35,413 bases of DNA from Winogradskyella sp. (GCF_013213975.1 NZ_JABSST010000032.1:1-35413); one strand, 5' to 3'; positions 17,247-25,782 are shown, counted from the stretch's first letter. The notes: a model not told the origin generated them from the letters alone. Program-made: numbers and translations.

Positions 17247-17837
17247 TTATTTATTCAAAAAGTCAGAAACCAATTGATAGGCATTTTTTAGAGCGTCATC
17301 TAAATCGGAATTAACCACGATAACGTCAAATAATGGAGCAGTTGCTAATTCCGCAGGAGCCTTTGCAACGCGCATATTAATTTTATCTTCACTTTCCTCT
17401 CCGCGATCTTTTAATCGTCTAACAAGCTCATTAAGATCTGGTGGTTTTACGAAAACTGCGAGTGTTTCTTCAGGAAACTTACGCTTAATTCGTAACCCTC
17501 CTGATACATCAATATCAAAAATAACATGTTTTCCTTTAGCCCAAATACGCTCAACTTCTGTTTTTAGAGTTCCGTAAAAATTGTCACGATAAACTTCTTC
17601 CCATTCGAGAAATTCATCGCTTTTAATCTTGTTTTTAAAATCCTCTAGAGACAGGTAATAATAATCTTTACCATGAAGCTCATTGCTTCTGGCTGCTCTT
17701 GAGGTTGCAGAAATTGAAAATTCTAAATTAAGCTCTTTTTGTTTTAATAAATGCCTAACTATAGTGGTTTTACCAGAACCTGATGGTGCTGAAAAAACGA
17801 CAAGTTTCCCCTGCTTTTTTTTGTTGTCTGCGATCAC
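17247..17837 (-). CDS. gmk: Guanylate kinase
   Basis: This 196-residue enzyme phosphorylates GMP to GDP with ATP. The P-loop APSGSGKT is at 17-24. The GMP-binding segment is SATSRAARSNELHGKDYYYL, followed by FYGTLKTEVE. IFDIDVSGGLRIKRKF is the Walker B-like strand, and the lid lies around RLKDRGEESEDKINMR. Size is normal. It sits 18 bp after yicC and 6 bp before nadD, so the three genes almost certainly share a transcript. Confidence 0.97.
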   Translation of the reverse strand: MIADNKKKQGKLVVFSAPSGSGKTTIVRHLLKQKELNLEFSISATSRAARSNELHGKDYYYLSLEDFKNKIKSDEFLEWEEVYRDNFYGTLKTEVERIWAKGKHVIFDIDVSGGLRIKRKFPEETLAVFVKPPDLNELVRRLKDRGEESEDKINMRVAKAPAELATAPLFDVIVVNSDLDDALKNAYQLVSDFLNK

Positions 17838-17855
17838 TAACTAAATTTAGATGGT

Positions 17856-18713
17856 TTAAAGTACATTCAATAATTGCTCTTTAATCTTCTCAAGTTCATC
17901 TTTCATTTGAACAACAAGCTTCTGCATTGGTGCATAATTAGATTTTGAGCCAATGGTGTTTATTTCTCTACCAATTTCTTGGGAAATAAAACCTAGTTTC
18001 TTACCATTTGAATCATCAGAATTCAAGGCTTTTAAGAAATAGTCTAAGTGATTATCTAAACGCACTTTTTCTTCTGTGATATCGAATTTTTCTATGTAAT
18101 AAACCAGTTCTTGTTCAAATCTATTTTCATCGACTTTTTCCTTAATATCTGAAATGCCCCTCTCTAATCTCGATCTTACACCATCAATTCGTTCAGGGTC
18201 CATTGTAATGACCGCGTCTAGTAGATTTTTTAAGTTTAAAATTCTTTCAGAAAAGTCTTGTTTTAGAATACCACCTTCATCTCCTCGGTAGGCAACAATC
18301 TTTGAAATGGCATCATTAATACCATTAGCAATTAAATTCCATTCTTCTTCATTTATTTCATCACGCTCAGTGGTAACTGCGTCTGGCAATCTAATAGCCA
18401 TTTTTAATAGTTCTGTTGTATCGCCATCCACAACCTCCTTTAGTTGCTTAATGTATTCATTAACCACTGTTTTGTTGATTTTAGAACTCGTGTCTTCACC
18501 GGTAATTTCAACAAAAAGCGAAAAGTCGATTTTCCCTCTAACTAAATGTTTAGCAATAAGTTTTCTGATATCAAGCTCTTTTGCTCTGTACATGGAAGGC
18601 ATGCGTGCATTGACATCTAAATTTTTACTATTTAGGGATTTAAGTTCTATAGATATTTTTTTGTTTGGGAGCTGTAGTACAGATTTCCCATAGCCAGTCA
18701 TAGATTGTATCAT
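17856..18713 (-). CDS. YicC/YloC family endoribonuclease
   Basis: I chose the ATG at 18711-18713, which gives 285 residues and the classic N-terminus MIQSMTGYGK. The frame is open to 18848, but those 45 extra residues would overlap the divergent thioesterase gene and its promoter. The conserved N-terminal YicC domain shows ELKSLNSKNLDVNARMP and KHLVRGKIDFSLFVE. The C-terminal DUF1732-like part ends with DYFLKALNSDDSNGKKLGFI, SQEIGREINTIGSKSN and VQMKDELEKIKEQLLNVL. Members cleave RNA and affect small-RNA and mRNA turnover. First gene of the yicC-gmk-nadD operon. Confidence 0.95.
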   Translation of the reverse strand: MIQSMTGYGKSVLQLPNKKISIELKSLNSKNLDVNARMPSMYRAKELDIRKLIAKHLVRGKIDFSLFVEITGEDTSSKINKTVVNEYIKQLKEVVDGDTTELLKMAIRLPDAVTTERDEINEEEWNLIANGINDAISKIVAYRGDEGGILKQDFSERILNLKNLLDAVITMDPERIDGVRSRLERGISDIKEKVDENRFEQELVYYIEKFDITEEKVRLDNHLDYFLKALNSDDSNGKKLGFISQEIGREINTIGSKSNYAPMQKLVVQMKDELEKIKEQLLNVL

Positions 18714-18737
18714 TAAGATGACGCGATTAAAGTTTCG

Positions 18738-18745
18738 CAAAGGTA
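18738..18745 (-). promoter_or_regulatory. Probable -7 element for the yicC-gmk-nadD operon
   Basis: The minus strand reads TACCTTTG, matching TAnnTTTG, 24 bp upstream of the chosen yicC ATG at 18713. No good TTTG is seen at -33. It lies back to back with the thioesterase -7 element, 11 bp apart. Confidence 0.5.
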
Positions 18746-18756
18746 CAAAATTGGTA

Positions 18757-18764
18757 TAACTTTG
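18757..18764 (+). promoter_or_regulatory. Probable -7 element for the thioesterase gene
   Basis: TAACTTTG matches TAnnTTTG and lies 22 bp upstream of the ATG at 18787. The -33 region has TTTCG (18733-18737), a partial match at about the right distance. Confidence 0.5.
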
Positions 18765-18786
18765 CCCTTGAGATATTAATTTTACT

Positions 18787-19266
18787 ATGTACAAGAAACA
18801 GTTTGAAATTCGATGGAGCGATGTAGATGCAAATCGGCATTTGGCCAATTCAGCCTATACTAATTTTATGAGTCATACACGAATGGCTTTCTTTGCTGAA
18901 TACGGATTCTCTTTGCCTGAAATTAAAAAACACAATTTGGGACCAGTAGTTTTTTATGAACATATGTATTACTTTAAAGAGTCGTTTCTTGGCGAACCTA
19001 TTACTGTAGGATTAGAAGTTTCTGGTTTAAGCAATGACGGTATGTTTTTTATGTTTGAGCATAATTTTTACAATAGTATAGGTGATAATCTTGCTTATTG
19101 TGAAATGCAAGGCGCTTGGATAGATTTAAAATCTAGAAAATTAACAAGCTTATCTACTGAACTTTTAGATCTAGTGAATAAGTTCCCGAAATCAGAAAAT
19201 TTTCGAATCATTACTAAAGAAGACACGCGGAGGCATGGCATTAGACCAAAGCCACTTATTTTATAG
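18787..19266 (+). CDS. Hotdog-fold acyl-CoA thioesterase (4-hydroxybenzoyl-CoA thioesterase/FadM-like)
   Basis: This complete 159-residue protein belongs to the YbgC/FadM type of hotdog enzymes, which hydrolyse acyl-CoA to free acid and CoA in the cytoplasm. The N-terminal motif RWSDVDANRHLANSAYTNF carries the catalytic acidic residues (Asp12, Asp14) and His18/Asn21 of this family. The central helix is followed by beta strands (ITVGLEVSGLSNDGMFFMFE). Chain-length preference cannot be told. It is divergent from yicC and convergent, 1 bp apart, with the acyltransferase-like gene, leaving no room for a terminator. Confidence 0.9.
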   Translation: MYKKQFEIRWSDVDANRHLANSAYTNFMSHTRMAFFAEYGFSLPEIKKHNLGPVVFYEHMYYFKESFLGEPITVGLEVSGLSNDGMFFMFEHNFYNSIGDNLAYCEMQGAWIDLKSRKLTSLSTELLDLVNKFPKSENFRIITKEDTRRHGIRPKPLIL

Positions 19267-19267
19267 T

Positions 19268-20398
19268 TTACTTAAAAGGCTGGTGTTGTTTAAAAGATTT
19301 AATCTTTACGTTTTTTATAAAGGGCTTTAAAATTTGATTTGGTAAATAGTACTTGTGCTTACAATAGCAAGTTAAGGTTCTTGGTTGGGCACCTAGAGTA
19401 CTTTTTATGTCCGATGCGGTTCTTCCTAAGTTAATCTGACTTGATTTTGTTGAAATACCGAGTCGCACATAATCGTTTAGAATCCTGGGATAAATTGCAA
19501 ATTCTTTATTATTGGAATAGTCAATACCTATAAAATGTGCATCTAGGTTTGTATGATTTTTCATGGCCGAAAGGAATCCAACAAGCTTGTTGTTGAAGAA
19601 GTAGCCTTTTACATAGAATACGTCATTATAAGTATCTTTTAGATTCACATAAGTATCTAGATTTAGAATCTGTGCATTAAAATCAGCATTGTCAATTGTA
19701 TTTTGGTAAAGAGATTGTAGCTCATCTCGATAAAAACTGATATCAGCTTTAGTAAAGAATTTGGCATGCAAAACTTTACTTTTAGCATCGGCTCTATTTA
19801 CTTTTACCCGGTATTTAGATTTAAGCGCATTGGTGTAAATTTCAAAAGAATTCCATTCAGATTTTAGGTGAATGATCATATTTGGTTCAACATGCATCGA
19901 AGCGTAGTCAAAGGCCTTAAGATGGTCAGTAATATAAAGTGAATTGTCTTCGAAGTCTTTTATAAATATGCTTTGTAGAGGCTTACATCGATAGAGCTTT
20001 TCAACAGCTTGTCCTATGGCTTTAAAGGTTGAAACTTTTGGTTCACCCTTTTTTAAAAATGTACCATATTCTCCACTCAGGAAAACATTTCCACAAAACA
20101 AAACTCTAATTCGATTCTTACAGAACATATTATTTACTATCCCTCTTAATTTTTGAGACATTTTGATGTTTTGTGTAATCGTTTCAACACCTATTGTTAC
20201 TATTTGAGTATTTGCAAAAGCTACGGCTTTATCATTCTTTAGAATAAAAATATAGTTAAACTCAATATCATCATTTGCTAATTCAAATGCCCTTAAGAAC
20301 TCGGGCGTGTAATAGATATTATTTGAGCAATTAAGGTCTTGCCAAACTTCATTTGGAACCTCATCAATCCTTTGAAATACCTTAGACTTTAAAGTCAA
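19268..20398 (-). CDS. FemAB-like/GNAT-fold acyltransferase (peptidoglycan-biosynthesis-like, DUF482-related)
   Basis: This 376-residue cytoplasmic protein has no signal or membrane segment. It shows a two-lobe acyltransferase arrangement with a final lobe containing FYVKGYFFNNKLVGFLSAMK and DAHFIGIDYSNNKEFAIYPRILNDYVRLGI, the pattern of the BioF2/FemAB-like GNAT domain. INLGRTASDIKSTLGAQPRTLTCY near the C-terminus also fits. Relatives add amino acids to peptidoglycan precursors or acylate other metabolites; the substrate here is unknown. The start is 1 bp from the end of the EamA transporter, so the two are cotranscribed with the ArsC-like gene. Confidence 0.7.
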   Translation of the reverse strand: MTLKSKVFQRIDEVPNEVWQDLNCSNNIYYTPEFLRAFELANDDIEFNYIFILKNDKAVAFANTQIVTIGVETITQNIKMSQKLRGIVNNMFCKNRIRVLFCGNVFLSGEYGTFLKKGEPKVSTFKAIGQAVEKLYRCKPLQSIFIKDFEDNSLYITDHLKAFDYASMHVEPNMIIHLKSEWNSFEIYTNALKSKYRVKVNRADAKSKVLHAKFFTKADISFYRDELQSLYQNTIDNADFNAQILNLDTYVNLKDTYNDVFYVKGYFFNNKLVGFLSAMKNHTNLDAHFIGIDYSNNKEFAIYPRILNDYVRLGISTKSSQINLGRTASDIKSTLGAQPRTLTCYCKHKYYLPNQILKPFIKNVKIKSFKQHQPFK

Positions 20399-20399
20399 T

Positions 20400-21293
20400 T
20401 TACGTCGTCTTTTTTGGTTTTAAAGAGACAATATAGACCCCAATAAAGATTAGAAGCATGGTCAGAACTTTTACAGAATCTATAGCATCAATTCCCTTTG
20501 CAACAGCAAATAATCCTGCTATTACCGGTTGTAAATAAATGAAAACACCAACAGTTGAAGCCTTTAATTTACTTAAAGCATAAGGATTTAATATGTAAGT
20601 CGCAAATGTGGCACCTACGATAACAAATCCTACTGCAAAATAAGCGTCAGGTGTAAATGTTCCTAATTGTATGTCTGTTAGTTGGTTATATCCAAAGGGT
20701 AATACCATAAAGAAACCAAACAAGAATAACCATTTAATAAAAGTAAAGGGGTGGTATTTTGCAGTCAGTTGCTTAACAAGGATAATATATATGCTATAAG
20801 AGATTGCATTAATAAATATAAATGTATTGCCTAAAACAACATTATCGGCAGTCCGTGTTGATTTACCATAAACCGTAAGAATCAACGCTCCGCAAAGCGC
20901 TAATACAATTCCAACGATTTTTAGAACCGTTACTTTTTCTTTTAGGATAAAAGCAGATAGTATAAGAATTATTACTGGTGTTATAGTAACTATTGCTGAG
21001 GCATGAATTGGAGAGGTAAGTTCTAAACCTCTCAAGAATAGAAGCATATTTATGGCTACTCCAAATATACCAGCTACAAAAAATTTCAGATAGTCTTTAG
21101 GATTAATTTTTTCTTTTGGTAAGAATAATCCAAATAACCAAAGTAGGATAGTAGCTCCACCGACTCTCAAGACAACGAGCGCAAAGGGTTTAACAAAATT
21201 TTCGTTCATGATTACCTTTGCATAGGTATAATTTAGCCCATATAGAACTTGAACCATGAATAATGCAAAAATGGCAAATGCTCTGCTATTCAT
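20400..21293 (-). CDS. EamA/DMT-superfamily transporter
   Basis: This 297-residue inner-membrane protein has about ten hydrophobic helices arranged as two EamA repeats. The first repeat begins FAIFALFMVQVLYGLNYTYA, with HASAIVTITPVIILILSAFI at its end. The second begins GNTFIFINAISYSIYIILVK and ends VGVFIYLQPVIAGLFAVAKG. Family members export amino acids, nucleobases, metabolites or drugs; nothing here fixes the substrate. The last residues are basic (SLKPKKTT), as expected for a cytoplasmic tail. Its start overlaps the ArsC-like gene by 8 bp and it ends 1 bp before the acyltransferase-like gene, so a three-gene operon is likely. Confidence 0.92.
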   Translation of the reverse strand: MNSRAFAIFALFMVQVLYGLNYTYAKVIMNENFVKPFALVVLRVGGATILLWLFGLFLPKEKINPKDYLKFFVAGIFGVAINMLLFLRGLELTSPIHASAIVTITPVIILILSAFILKEKVTVLKIVGIVLALCGALILTVYGKSTRTADNVVLGNTFIFINAISYSIYIILVKQLTAKYHPFTFIKWLFLFGFFMVLPFGYNQLTDIQLGTFTPDAYFAVGFVIVGATFATYILNPYALSKLKASTVGVFIYLQPVIAGLFAVAKGIDAIDSVKVLTMLLIFIGVYIVSLKPKKTT

Positions 21294-21639
21294 GGATGGC
21301 TTTTTTAGCGGCTTCTATGTTTTTTTTTGAATTTCCAATGAATATTTGATCATTATAAAGAATTACAGGACGTTTTAAAAATGTATACTGCTCTAAAATG
21401 TAGCTTTTGAAATCGTCTTCTTCAAGAGCTTTGTTTTTTAGGTCAAGTTCCTTGTATAATCTAGCACGTTTACTAAATAAACTTTCGTAACTCGATGACA
21501 ATTGATACATCTCCTCAATTTGTTCTTGGGTTATGGTTTCAGTTTTTATATCCTGAAAAATAAAATCATTTAGAGGGTTTAGGTCGTTTATAATTCTTTT
21601 GCAGGTATCACAGGTACTTAAAAAGTAAATTTTTTTCAT
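21286..21639 (-). CDS. ArsC/Spx-family thioredoxin-fold protein
   Basis: This 117-residue protein has the ArsC/Spx fold. A CxxC pair lies in STCDTCKRI (Cys10, Cys13), followed by the LLLLL-type helix layout and FLKRPVILYND with Arg90-Pro91, as in glutaredoxin-dependent arsenate reductases. ArsC enzymes have a CX5R-less single Cys; a CxxC is more typical of Spx-like relatives. Activity on arsenate is therefore not certain, and it may be a redox protein. It overlaps the EamA transporter gene by 8 bp and is the first gene of that operon. Confidence 0.82.
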   Translation of the reverse strand: MKKIYFLSTCDTCKRIINDLNPLNDFIFQDIKTETITQEQIEEMYQLSSSYESLFSKRARLYKELDLKNKALEEDDFKSYILEQYTFLKRPVILYNDQIFIGNSKKNIEAAKKAIHE

Positions 21640-21723
21640 CCGAATGAACTTATTATTTTACGCAAGTTGCAAATTAACCGTATTTGAATTGAAAATTAAT
21701 TAAATTAATGAAAATATAATTTT

Positions 21724-22974
21724 ATGGAATATTATTCTATTGCTACTGTTTTAATTGTACTTTCCGCAATTTTTGGATATATTAATATTAGATTTTTAAA
21801 GTTACCAATTACAATTGGTTTAATGCTTATAACAATTGTTTTTACAATTATTTTAATCGCTATAGCCCAATTTGATGACACATTATTACTGAGAGAGAGG
21901 GCTTTTATTAAGAGTATAGATTTTGAAACAGTTCTCCTTGATATTATGCTGAGTTTCTTGCTTTTTGCAGGAGCTTTACATACTAATTTTACTCAGCTAA
22001 AAGTTCAAAGAGGGCCTATATTGGCATTCTCTACTTTAGGGGTTATTTTATCCACTTTATTGGTTGGTCTTATTATGTTTTATGTTCTAGGTGCAATTGG
22101 ATTAGAGGTAACTCTTATAAATTGTTTGTTGTTTGGAGCTTTAATATCGCCTACTGACCCAATAGCTGTTTTAGGAATTTTAAAGAAAGCAGGAGCTCCT
22201 AAAAAGCTAGAGACTAAAATTGTAGGAGAATCGTTATTTAATGATGGCGTTGGGGTTGTTGTATTCTTAACAATTTTTGCGATTGCAGATAAACCTAATG
22301 CTTCAATTGTGTTTTCGGATATTGCCAAACTCTTTGGTCAAGAAGTTATTGGTGGGGTAGTTTTAGGTTTATTTTTAGGCTGGATTACCTACCGCTTAAT
22401 GAAATCTATTGATAACTATGAAGTTGAAGTAATTTTAACGATTTCTGCAGTGATGGGAGGTACAATGTTAGCTCACAATTTTCATTTATCAGCTCCCTTA
22501 GCTATGGTTACCGCAGGATTAATTGTAGGAAACGATACCGTTCGTTATGCAGCAATGTCTAAAACTACAGAAGCTTACGTAGATAAATTTTGGGAATTGC
22601 TTGATGTTCTTCTCAACACCATCTTATTTATTATGATTGGAATGGAAATGCTGGTTTTAACACTAGAGGAGTCATATATTTATGCAGGTTTATTAGCTGT
22701 CCCAATACTTCTATTATGTCGATATCTGTCTCTATGGTTACCTATAAAGTTTTTTGCAAAACGATTAGATTTTGTACCTAAGACCAACTTAATAATGACT
22801 TGGGGAGGATTACGAGGTGGAATATCTATAGCCTTAGCGTTGAGTCTCAGCCAAGAAATGCATAGAGAGTTATTCTTGGTAATAACATACGTAGTTGTAA
22901 TAATTTCTATTTTAGGACAAGGATTAACTGTGGGTCCATTTATTAAAAAATTAGCGAGAACTCGTTCTAGTTAA
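21724..22974 (+). CDS. Na+/H+ (cation:proton) antiporter, CPA1/NhaP type
   Basis: This 416-residue inner-membrane protein has about twelve helices. It carries the CPA1 signatures SPTDPIAVLG (142-151, Asp145) and GESLFNDGVGVV (168-179) with the Asn173-Asp174 pair that binds the cation in the membrane core. LTWGGLRGGISIALALS-like sequence (WGGLRGGISIALALSL) is the conserved arginine-containing helix near the C-terminus. It exports Na+ (or K+) in exchange for H+ and fits a marine lifestyle. It has no long cytosolic regulatory tail. Its 3' end overlaps the convergent DUF3298-type gene by 8 bp. Confidence 0.93.
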   Translation: MEYYSIATVLIVLSAIFGYINIRFLKLPITIGLMLITIVFTIILIAIAQFDDTLLLRERAFIKSIDFETVLLDIMLSFLLFAGALHTNFTQLKVQRGPILAFSTLGVILSTLLVGLIMFYVLGAIGLEVTLINCLLFGALISPTDPIAVLGILKKAGAPKKLETKIVGESLFNDGVGVVVFLTIFAIADKPNASIVFSDIAKLFGQEVIGGVVLGLFLGWITYRLMKSIDNYEVEVILTISAVMGGTMLAHNFHLSAPLAMVTAGLIVGNDTVRYAAMSKTTEAYVDKFWELLDVLLNTILFIMIGMEMLVLTLEESYIYAGLLAVPILLLCRYLSLWLPIKFFAKRLDFVPKTNLIMTWGGLRGGISIALALSLSQEMHRELFLVITYVVVIISILGQGLTVGPFIKKLARTRSS

Positions 22975-23695
22975 TTTTCAGGAAAGCTTTAGCCTCTTCA
23001 AAAGGAATAATAAATTCTGTATAGCCTTGAGCGTAAGAAGCAACTTCATAAGTGTTGTATAGTAGAATTAAGCCGTCTTCACTAAAACCTATGTTTTGAG
23101 GTAACTGAAAAGATTTTCCAAAGAAATAGTCTTCAATAGTAGATTCACTATCAGATTGAGATAGCGAACTTTTAAAGTGTCTTTCTGCGATTGAATTAAA
23201 CTCCTCATTCATATTAATAATGTCCTTATTATTGAGAACCTCCCCAGTTTTAGCATTTAAGTTTAAGATAACAATTTTATCATTTCCATGGGCTCCTCCT
23301 TGAAATTCGTAGGTGCTAATGGTAATAGTAATTATTGCTTCTGATTGATAAATTTTTTCAGTTTCAATAAAAAGTTCCCATCTAGGTTCCGTACTGTCAG
23401 GGAAATCAGTTTTAAAGTTCACATATTCTTTATTAAAATCTGCTAAAACAGAATTCAAATTAGTCTTTTTTGTTGCTTCACTTAGGGTTGAAATAATTGC
23501 CTCTTCTATTTGAAAGTTTATAGTTTTACTCAATTCACTATTACCTATTGCCTTTTCAATAGATATTGAAATGTCTGCTTCTGATGGCGTTTTAATGACG
23601 GATGTTTCAAATAAAACAGGTCTAATTTCAGAATCACAAGAGATTAAGAATATTAAGGGAACTATTAATATGTAGATGCGTTTAAATAGATTCAT
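22967..23695 (-). CDS. Lipoprotein with DUF4163/DUF3298 domains
   Basis: This 242-residue protein has a lipoprotein signal ending LISC (Cys20). The C-terminal part carries the DUF3298 pattern: STYEFQGGAHGNDKIVILNL, AKTGEVLNNKDIINM, and a terminal EFIIPFEEAKAFL. The domain family is widespread (RsiV/anti-sigma-like and PdaC-like proteins), but its role in Bacteroidota lipoproteins is not established. The Asp after the Cys (CDSE) is a signal typical of lipoproteins; surface or periplasmic location is not resolved. It overlaps the antiporter 3' end by 8 bp and is divergent from the cystathionine enzyme. Confidence 0.8.
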   Translation of the reverse strand: MNLFKRIYILIVPLIFLISCDSEIRPVLFETSVIKTPSEADISISIEKAIGNSELSKTINFQIEEAIISTLSEATKKTNLNSVLADFNKEYVNFKTDFPDSTEPRWELFIETEKIYQSEAIITITISTYEFQGGAHGNDKIVILNLNAKTGEVLNNKDIINMNEEFNSIAERHFKSSLSQSDSESTIEDYFFGKSFQLPQNIGFSEDGLILLYNTYEVASYAQGYTEFIIPFEEAKAFLKIN

Positions 23696-23713
23696 TTTTT
23701 ATTAATTAGGGTT

Positions 23714-23721
23714 TAAAGGTA
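23714..23721 (-). promoter_or_regulatory. Weak -7 element for the DUF3298 lipoprotein gene
   Basis: The minus strand reads TACCTTTA, one base off TAnnTTTG, with a TTG 17 nt upstream (23739-23741). It lies 19 bp before the ATG. Confidence 0.3.
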
Positions 23722-23753
23722 TGGCATAGAAGTTAATACAACGAATTATCAAT

Positions 23754-23761
23754 TAACTTTG
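23754..23761 (+). promoter_or_regulatory. Probable -7 element for the cystathionine enzyme gene
   Basis: TAACTTTG matches TAnnTTTG and sits 18 bp upstream of the ATG at 23780. No clear -33 TTTG is present. Confidence 0.42.
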
Positions 23762-23779
23762 TTGTAAAAAGAGAATCTC

Positions 23780-24922
23780 ATGAAATTTAATACCAAGGCC
23801 ATTCATGGTGGCCAAAAACCAGATAAGGCTTTTAGCTCAGTGATGCCGCCTATTTATCAGACATCAACTTATGCGCAAGCACAACCTGGAAAGCATAAAG
23901 GTTATGCGTATTCTAGAACCCATAACCCGACAAGGCATGCATTGGAGAGTGCTTTTGCAAGCTTAGAAAACGGTAAATTTGGATTGGCTTTTGGGTCAGG
24001 ATTAGCAGCTATTGATGCCGTTCTAAAATTACTTAAACCTTATGATGAGGTTATTTCTACCAGCGACTTATATGGTGGCACCTACCGATTATTTACGAAT
24101 ATTTACAAGGATTTTGGAATAAAGTTTCATTTCGTAAATATGGAAGAAGCAATGAGTATTGAAAACTACGTGACTTCCAAAACAAAATTGATTTGGATTG
24201 AAACACCAACAAATCCAATGATGAACATTATTGACATTGAGGTTATAGCAGACATCGCTAAAAAACACAGTATTTTGTTTGCAATAGATAATACCTTCGC
24301 TACGCCCTATTTGCAGACACCACTAGATTTAGGTGCTGATATTGTAATGCATTCGGCTACAAAATACCTTGGTGGTCATAGCGATGTTATTATGGGTGCT
24401 CTGGTAGTAAATGATGAAGAGCTCGCAAAACAACTGTATTTTATACAAAATGCGAGTGGTGCAATTTGTGGACCGCAAGACGCTTTTTTGGTATTAAGAG
24501 GTATAAAAACACTTGCAGTAAGGATGCAAAGACACTGTGAAAATGGTGCTGCCATTGCGAAGTATTTAGCATCTCATTCTAATGTTAAAGATGTGTATTG
24601 GCCAGGTTTCGATAACCATCCAAACCATACCGTAGCAAAGTCTCAGATGAAAGATTATGGTGGTATGGTATCGTTTACATTAATTAGTGAGACCTATGAG
24701 ACTGCCATTAAGGTTTTAGAGAACTTGAGAGTTTTTACTTTGGCAGAATCGTTAGGTGGAGTAGAGTCCTTAGTGGGTCATCCGGCCAGTATGACTCATG
24801 GTAGTATTCCTAAAAAAGATCGTGAAAGCTTAGGAATAGTCGATTCCCTTATAAGATTGAGTGTAGGTATTGAAGATAAGGAAGACTTAATCGAAGATTT
24901 GGAACAGGCATTAGATTTTTAA
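23780..24922 (+). CDS. Cystathionine gamma-synthase/gamma-lyase-type PLP enzyme
   Basis: This 380-residue cytoplasmic enzyme belongs to the Cys/Met metabolism PLP family. It has the phosphate-binding GYAYSRTHNPT (41-51), the Tyr-stacking loop DLYGGTYRLF (96-105), the ETPTNP segment (141-146) and the PLP-lysine motif SATKYLGGHSD (Lys195). SLGGVESLVGHPASMTH lies near the C-terminus. The family includes cystathionine gamma-synthase, gamma-lyase and beta-lyase, plus methionine gamma-lyase. Residues that separate these activities are not decisive by eye, so the call is left broad. Its stop overlaps that of the convergent beta-barrel gene by 4 bp. Confidence 0.93.
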   Translation: MKFNTKAIHGGQKPDKAFSSVMPPIYQTSTYAQAQPGKHKGYAYSRTHNPTRHALESAFASLENGKFGLAFGSGLAAIDAVLKLLKPYDEVISTSDLYGGTYRLFTNIYKDFGIKFHFVNMEEAMSIENYVTSKTKLIWIETPTNPMMNIIDIEVIADIAKKHSILFAIDNTFATPYLQTPLDLGADIVMHSATKYLGGHSDVIMGALVVNDEELAKQLYFIQNASGAICGPQDAFLVLRGIKTLAVRMQRHCENGAAIAKYLASHSNVKDVYWPGFDNHPNHTVAKSQMKDYGGMVSFTLISETYETAIKVLENLRVFTLAESLGGVESLVGHPASMTHGSIPKKDRESLGIVDSLIRLSVGIEDKEDLIEDLEQALDF

Positions 24923-25722
24923 TCTAAATAGTAGATATATCCAAAGTTGAGCCATAAATTCCAATCATTAGCTTTGTTGGAATCGAGTTTATGATTTAGA
25001 CCATCTACAAAATCATCGAAGTAGTATTGCCATCTAAGTTCAACAAATAAGTCAGATAATATACTGAGCTTGTACCTAGTTCCTACACTTGTAACAACAG
25101 ACCAAGTAGACCCTGATTCTGCACTTATAAAAGGATCGCCTCCCGATACATCATCCCAATAACTGTAGAAATTGTCATTATTAAGTATGCTGTTATCGCC
25201 GTAACTTGTGGTTACTGAAGGGTTAAATGAAACAAAGTGCACTCCTGCTGCAATAAATGGTGCAAAAGAATAGACACCTGCAGAGAAGGCTCTTACACTT
25301 CGTGGAAAATATTCTAACTGCATACCAATATCAAAATTCTCAGCTTCACCTGAATGACGTCTTAATCTATCAGCGTTTTCACTAGTAAGCGCATCGTCCA
25401 CCCATTTACCGAAATGGTTGAGAGTTGTTTTATTCCAAGATATTTCACTTCTTAATTTAAAATGATCATTAAAATATGTGTTAGTAGAGTAACAGTTACA
25501 ATCTGCACGATAGGCAAAATTAATATAGTGGACTATACCTAGAGCTACGCCAGTATTACCTGCGTTTGTTTCAAAATCACTTCTTACACCAAAATCTGAC
25601 TGAAATGCCACCGCCCCAACAAATGCGCCGATTTCGTGCGAAAAGCCTAATTGGGCCTTTGTTGTTTGTAAGGACAAGAATAATACAAACAAAAAGATTA
25701 TTTTTTTTAAGTATGAGACCAT
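24919..25722 (-). CDS. Flavobacterial outer-membrane beta-barrel-like protein (THC0290_0291-type), divergent from gdhA
   Basis: This 267-residue protein has a signal peptide (LKKIIFLFVLFLSLQTTKA|Q). It is rich in alternating aromatic and polar residues and ends in YIYYLD, which suits a small outer-membrane barrel. Conserved pieces are LGFSHEIGAFVGAVAFQSDF, NAGNTGVALGIVHYINFAYR, ADCNCYS, HFKLRSEISWN, LEYFPRSVRAF and VELRWQYYFDD. From memory, proteins with this pattern occur widely in Flavobacteriaceae beside gdhA and have sometimes been mislabelled glutamate dehydrogenase; nothing in the sequence supports an enzymatic role. It has a near-perfect promoter at 25752-25782. Confidence 0.78.
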   Translation of the reverse strand: MVSYLKKIIFLFVLFLSLQTTKAQLGFSHEIGAFVGAVAFQSDFGVRSDFETNAGNTGVALGIVHYINFAYRADCNCYSTNTYFNDHFKLRSEISWNKTTLNHFGKWVDDALTSENADRLRRHSGEAENFDIGMQLEYFPRSVRAFSAGVYSFAPFIAAGVHFVSFNPSVTTSYGDNSILNNDNFYSYWDDVSGGDPFISAESGSTWSVVTSVGTRYKLSILSDLFVELRWQYYFDDFVDGLNHKLDSNKANDWNLWLNFGYIYYLD

Positions 25723-25751
25723 TTATGATATAAGATTAATATGTCATCGAA

Positions 25752-25782
25752 CAAATATATAAAAACTCGATGAAATACCAAA
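25752..25782 (-). promoter_or_regulatory. Consensus Bacteroidota promoter for the outer-membrane protein gene
   Basis: On the minus strand, TTTG (25782-25779) is followed after exactly 19 nt by TATATTTG (25759-25752), an exact match to the -33/-7 consensus (TTTG, about 19 nt, TAnnTTTG). The ATG at 25722 is about 30 bp downstream. Confidence 0.7.

Noticed and set aside
18714..18848. 45-residue N-terminal extension of the YicC protein
   Set aside because: It would overlap the thioesterase start and both promoters, and the canonical MIQSMTGYGK start is at 18713.
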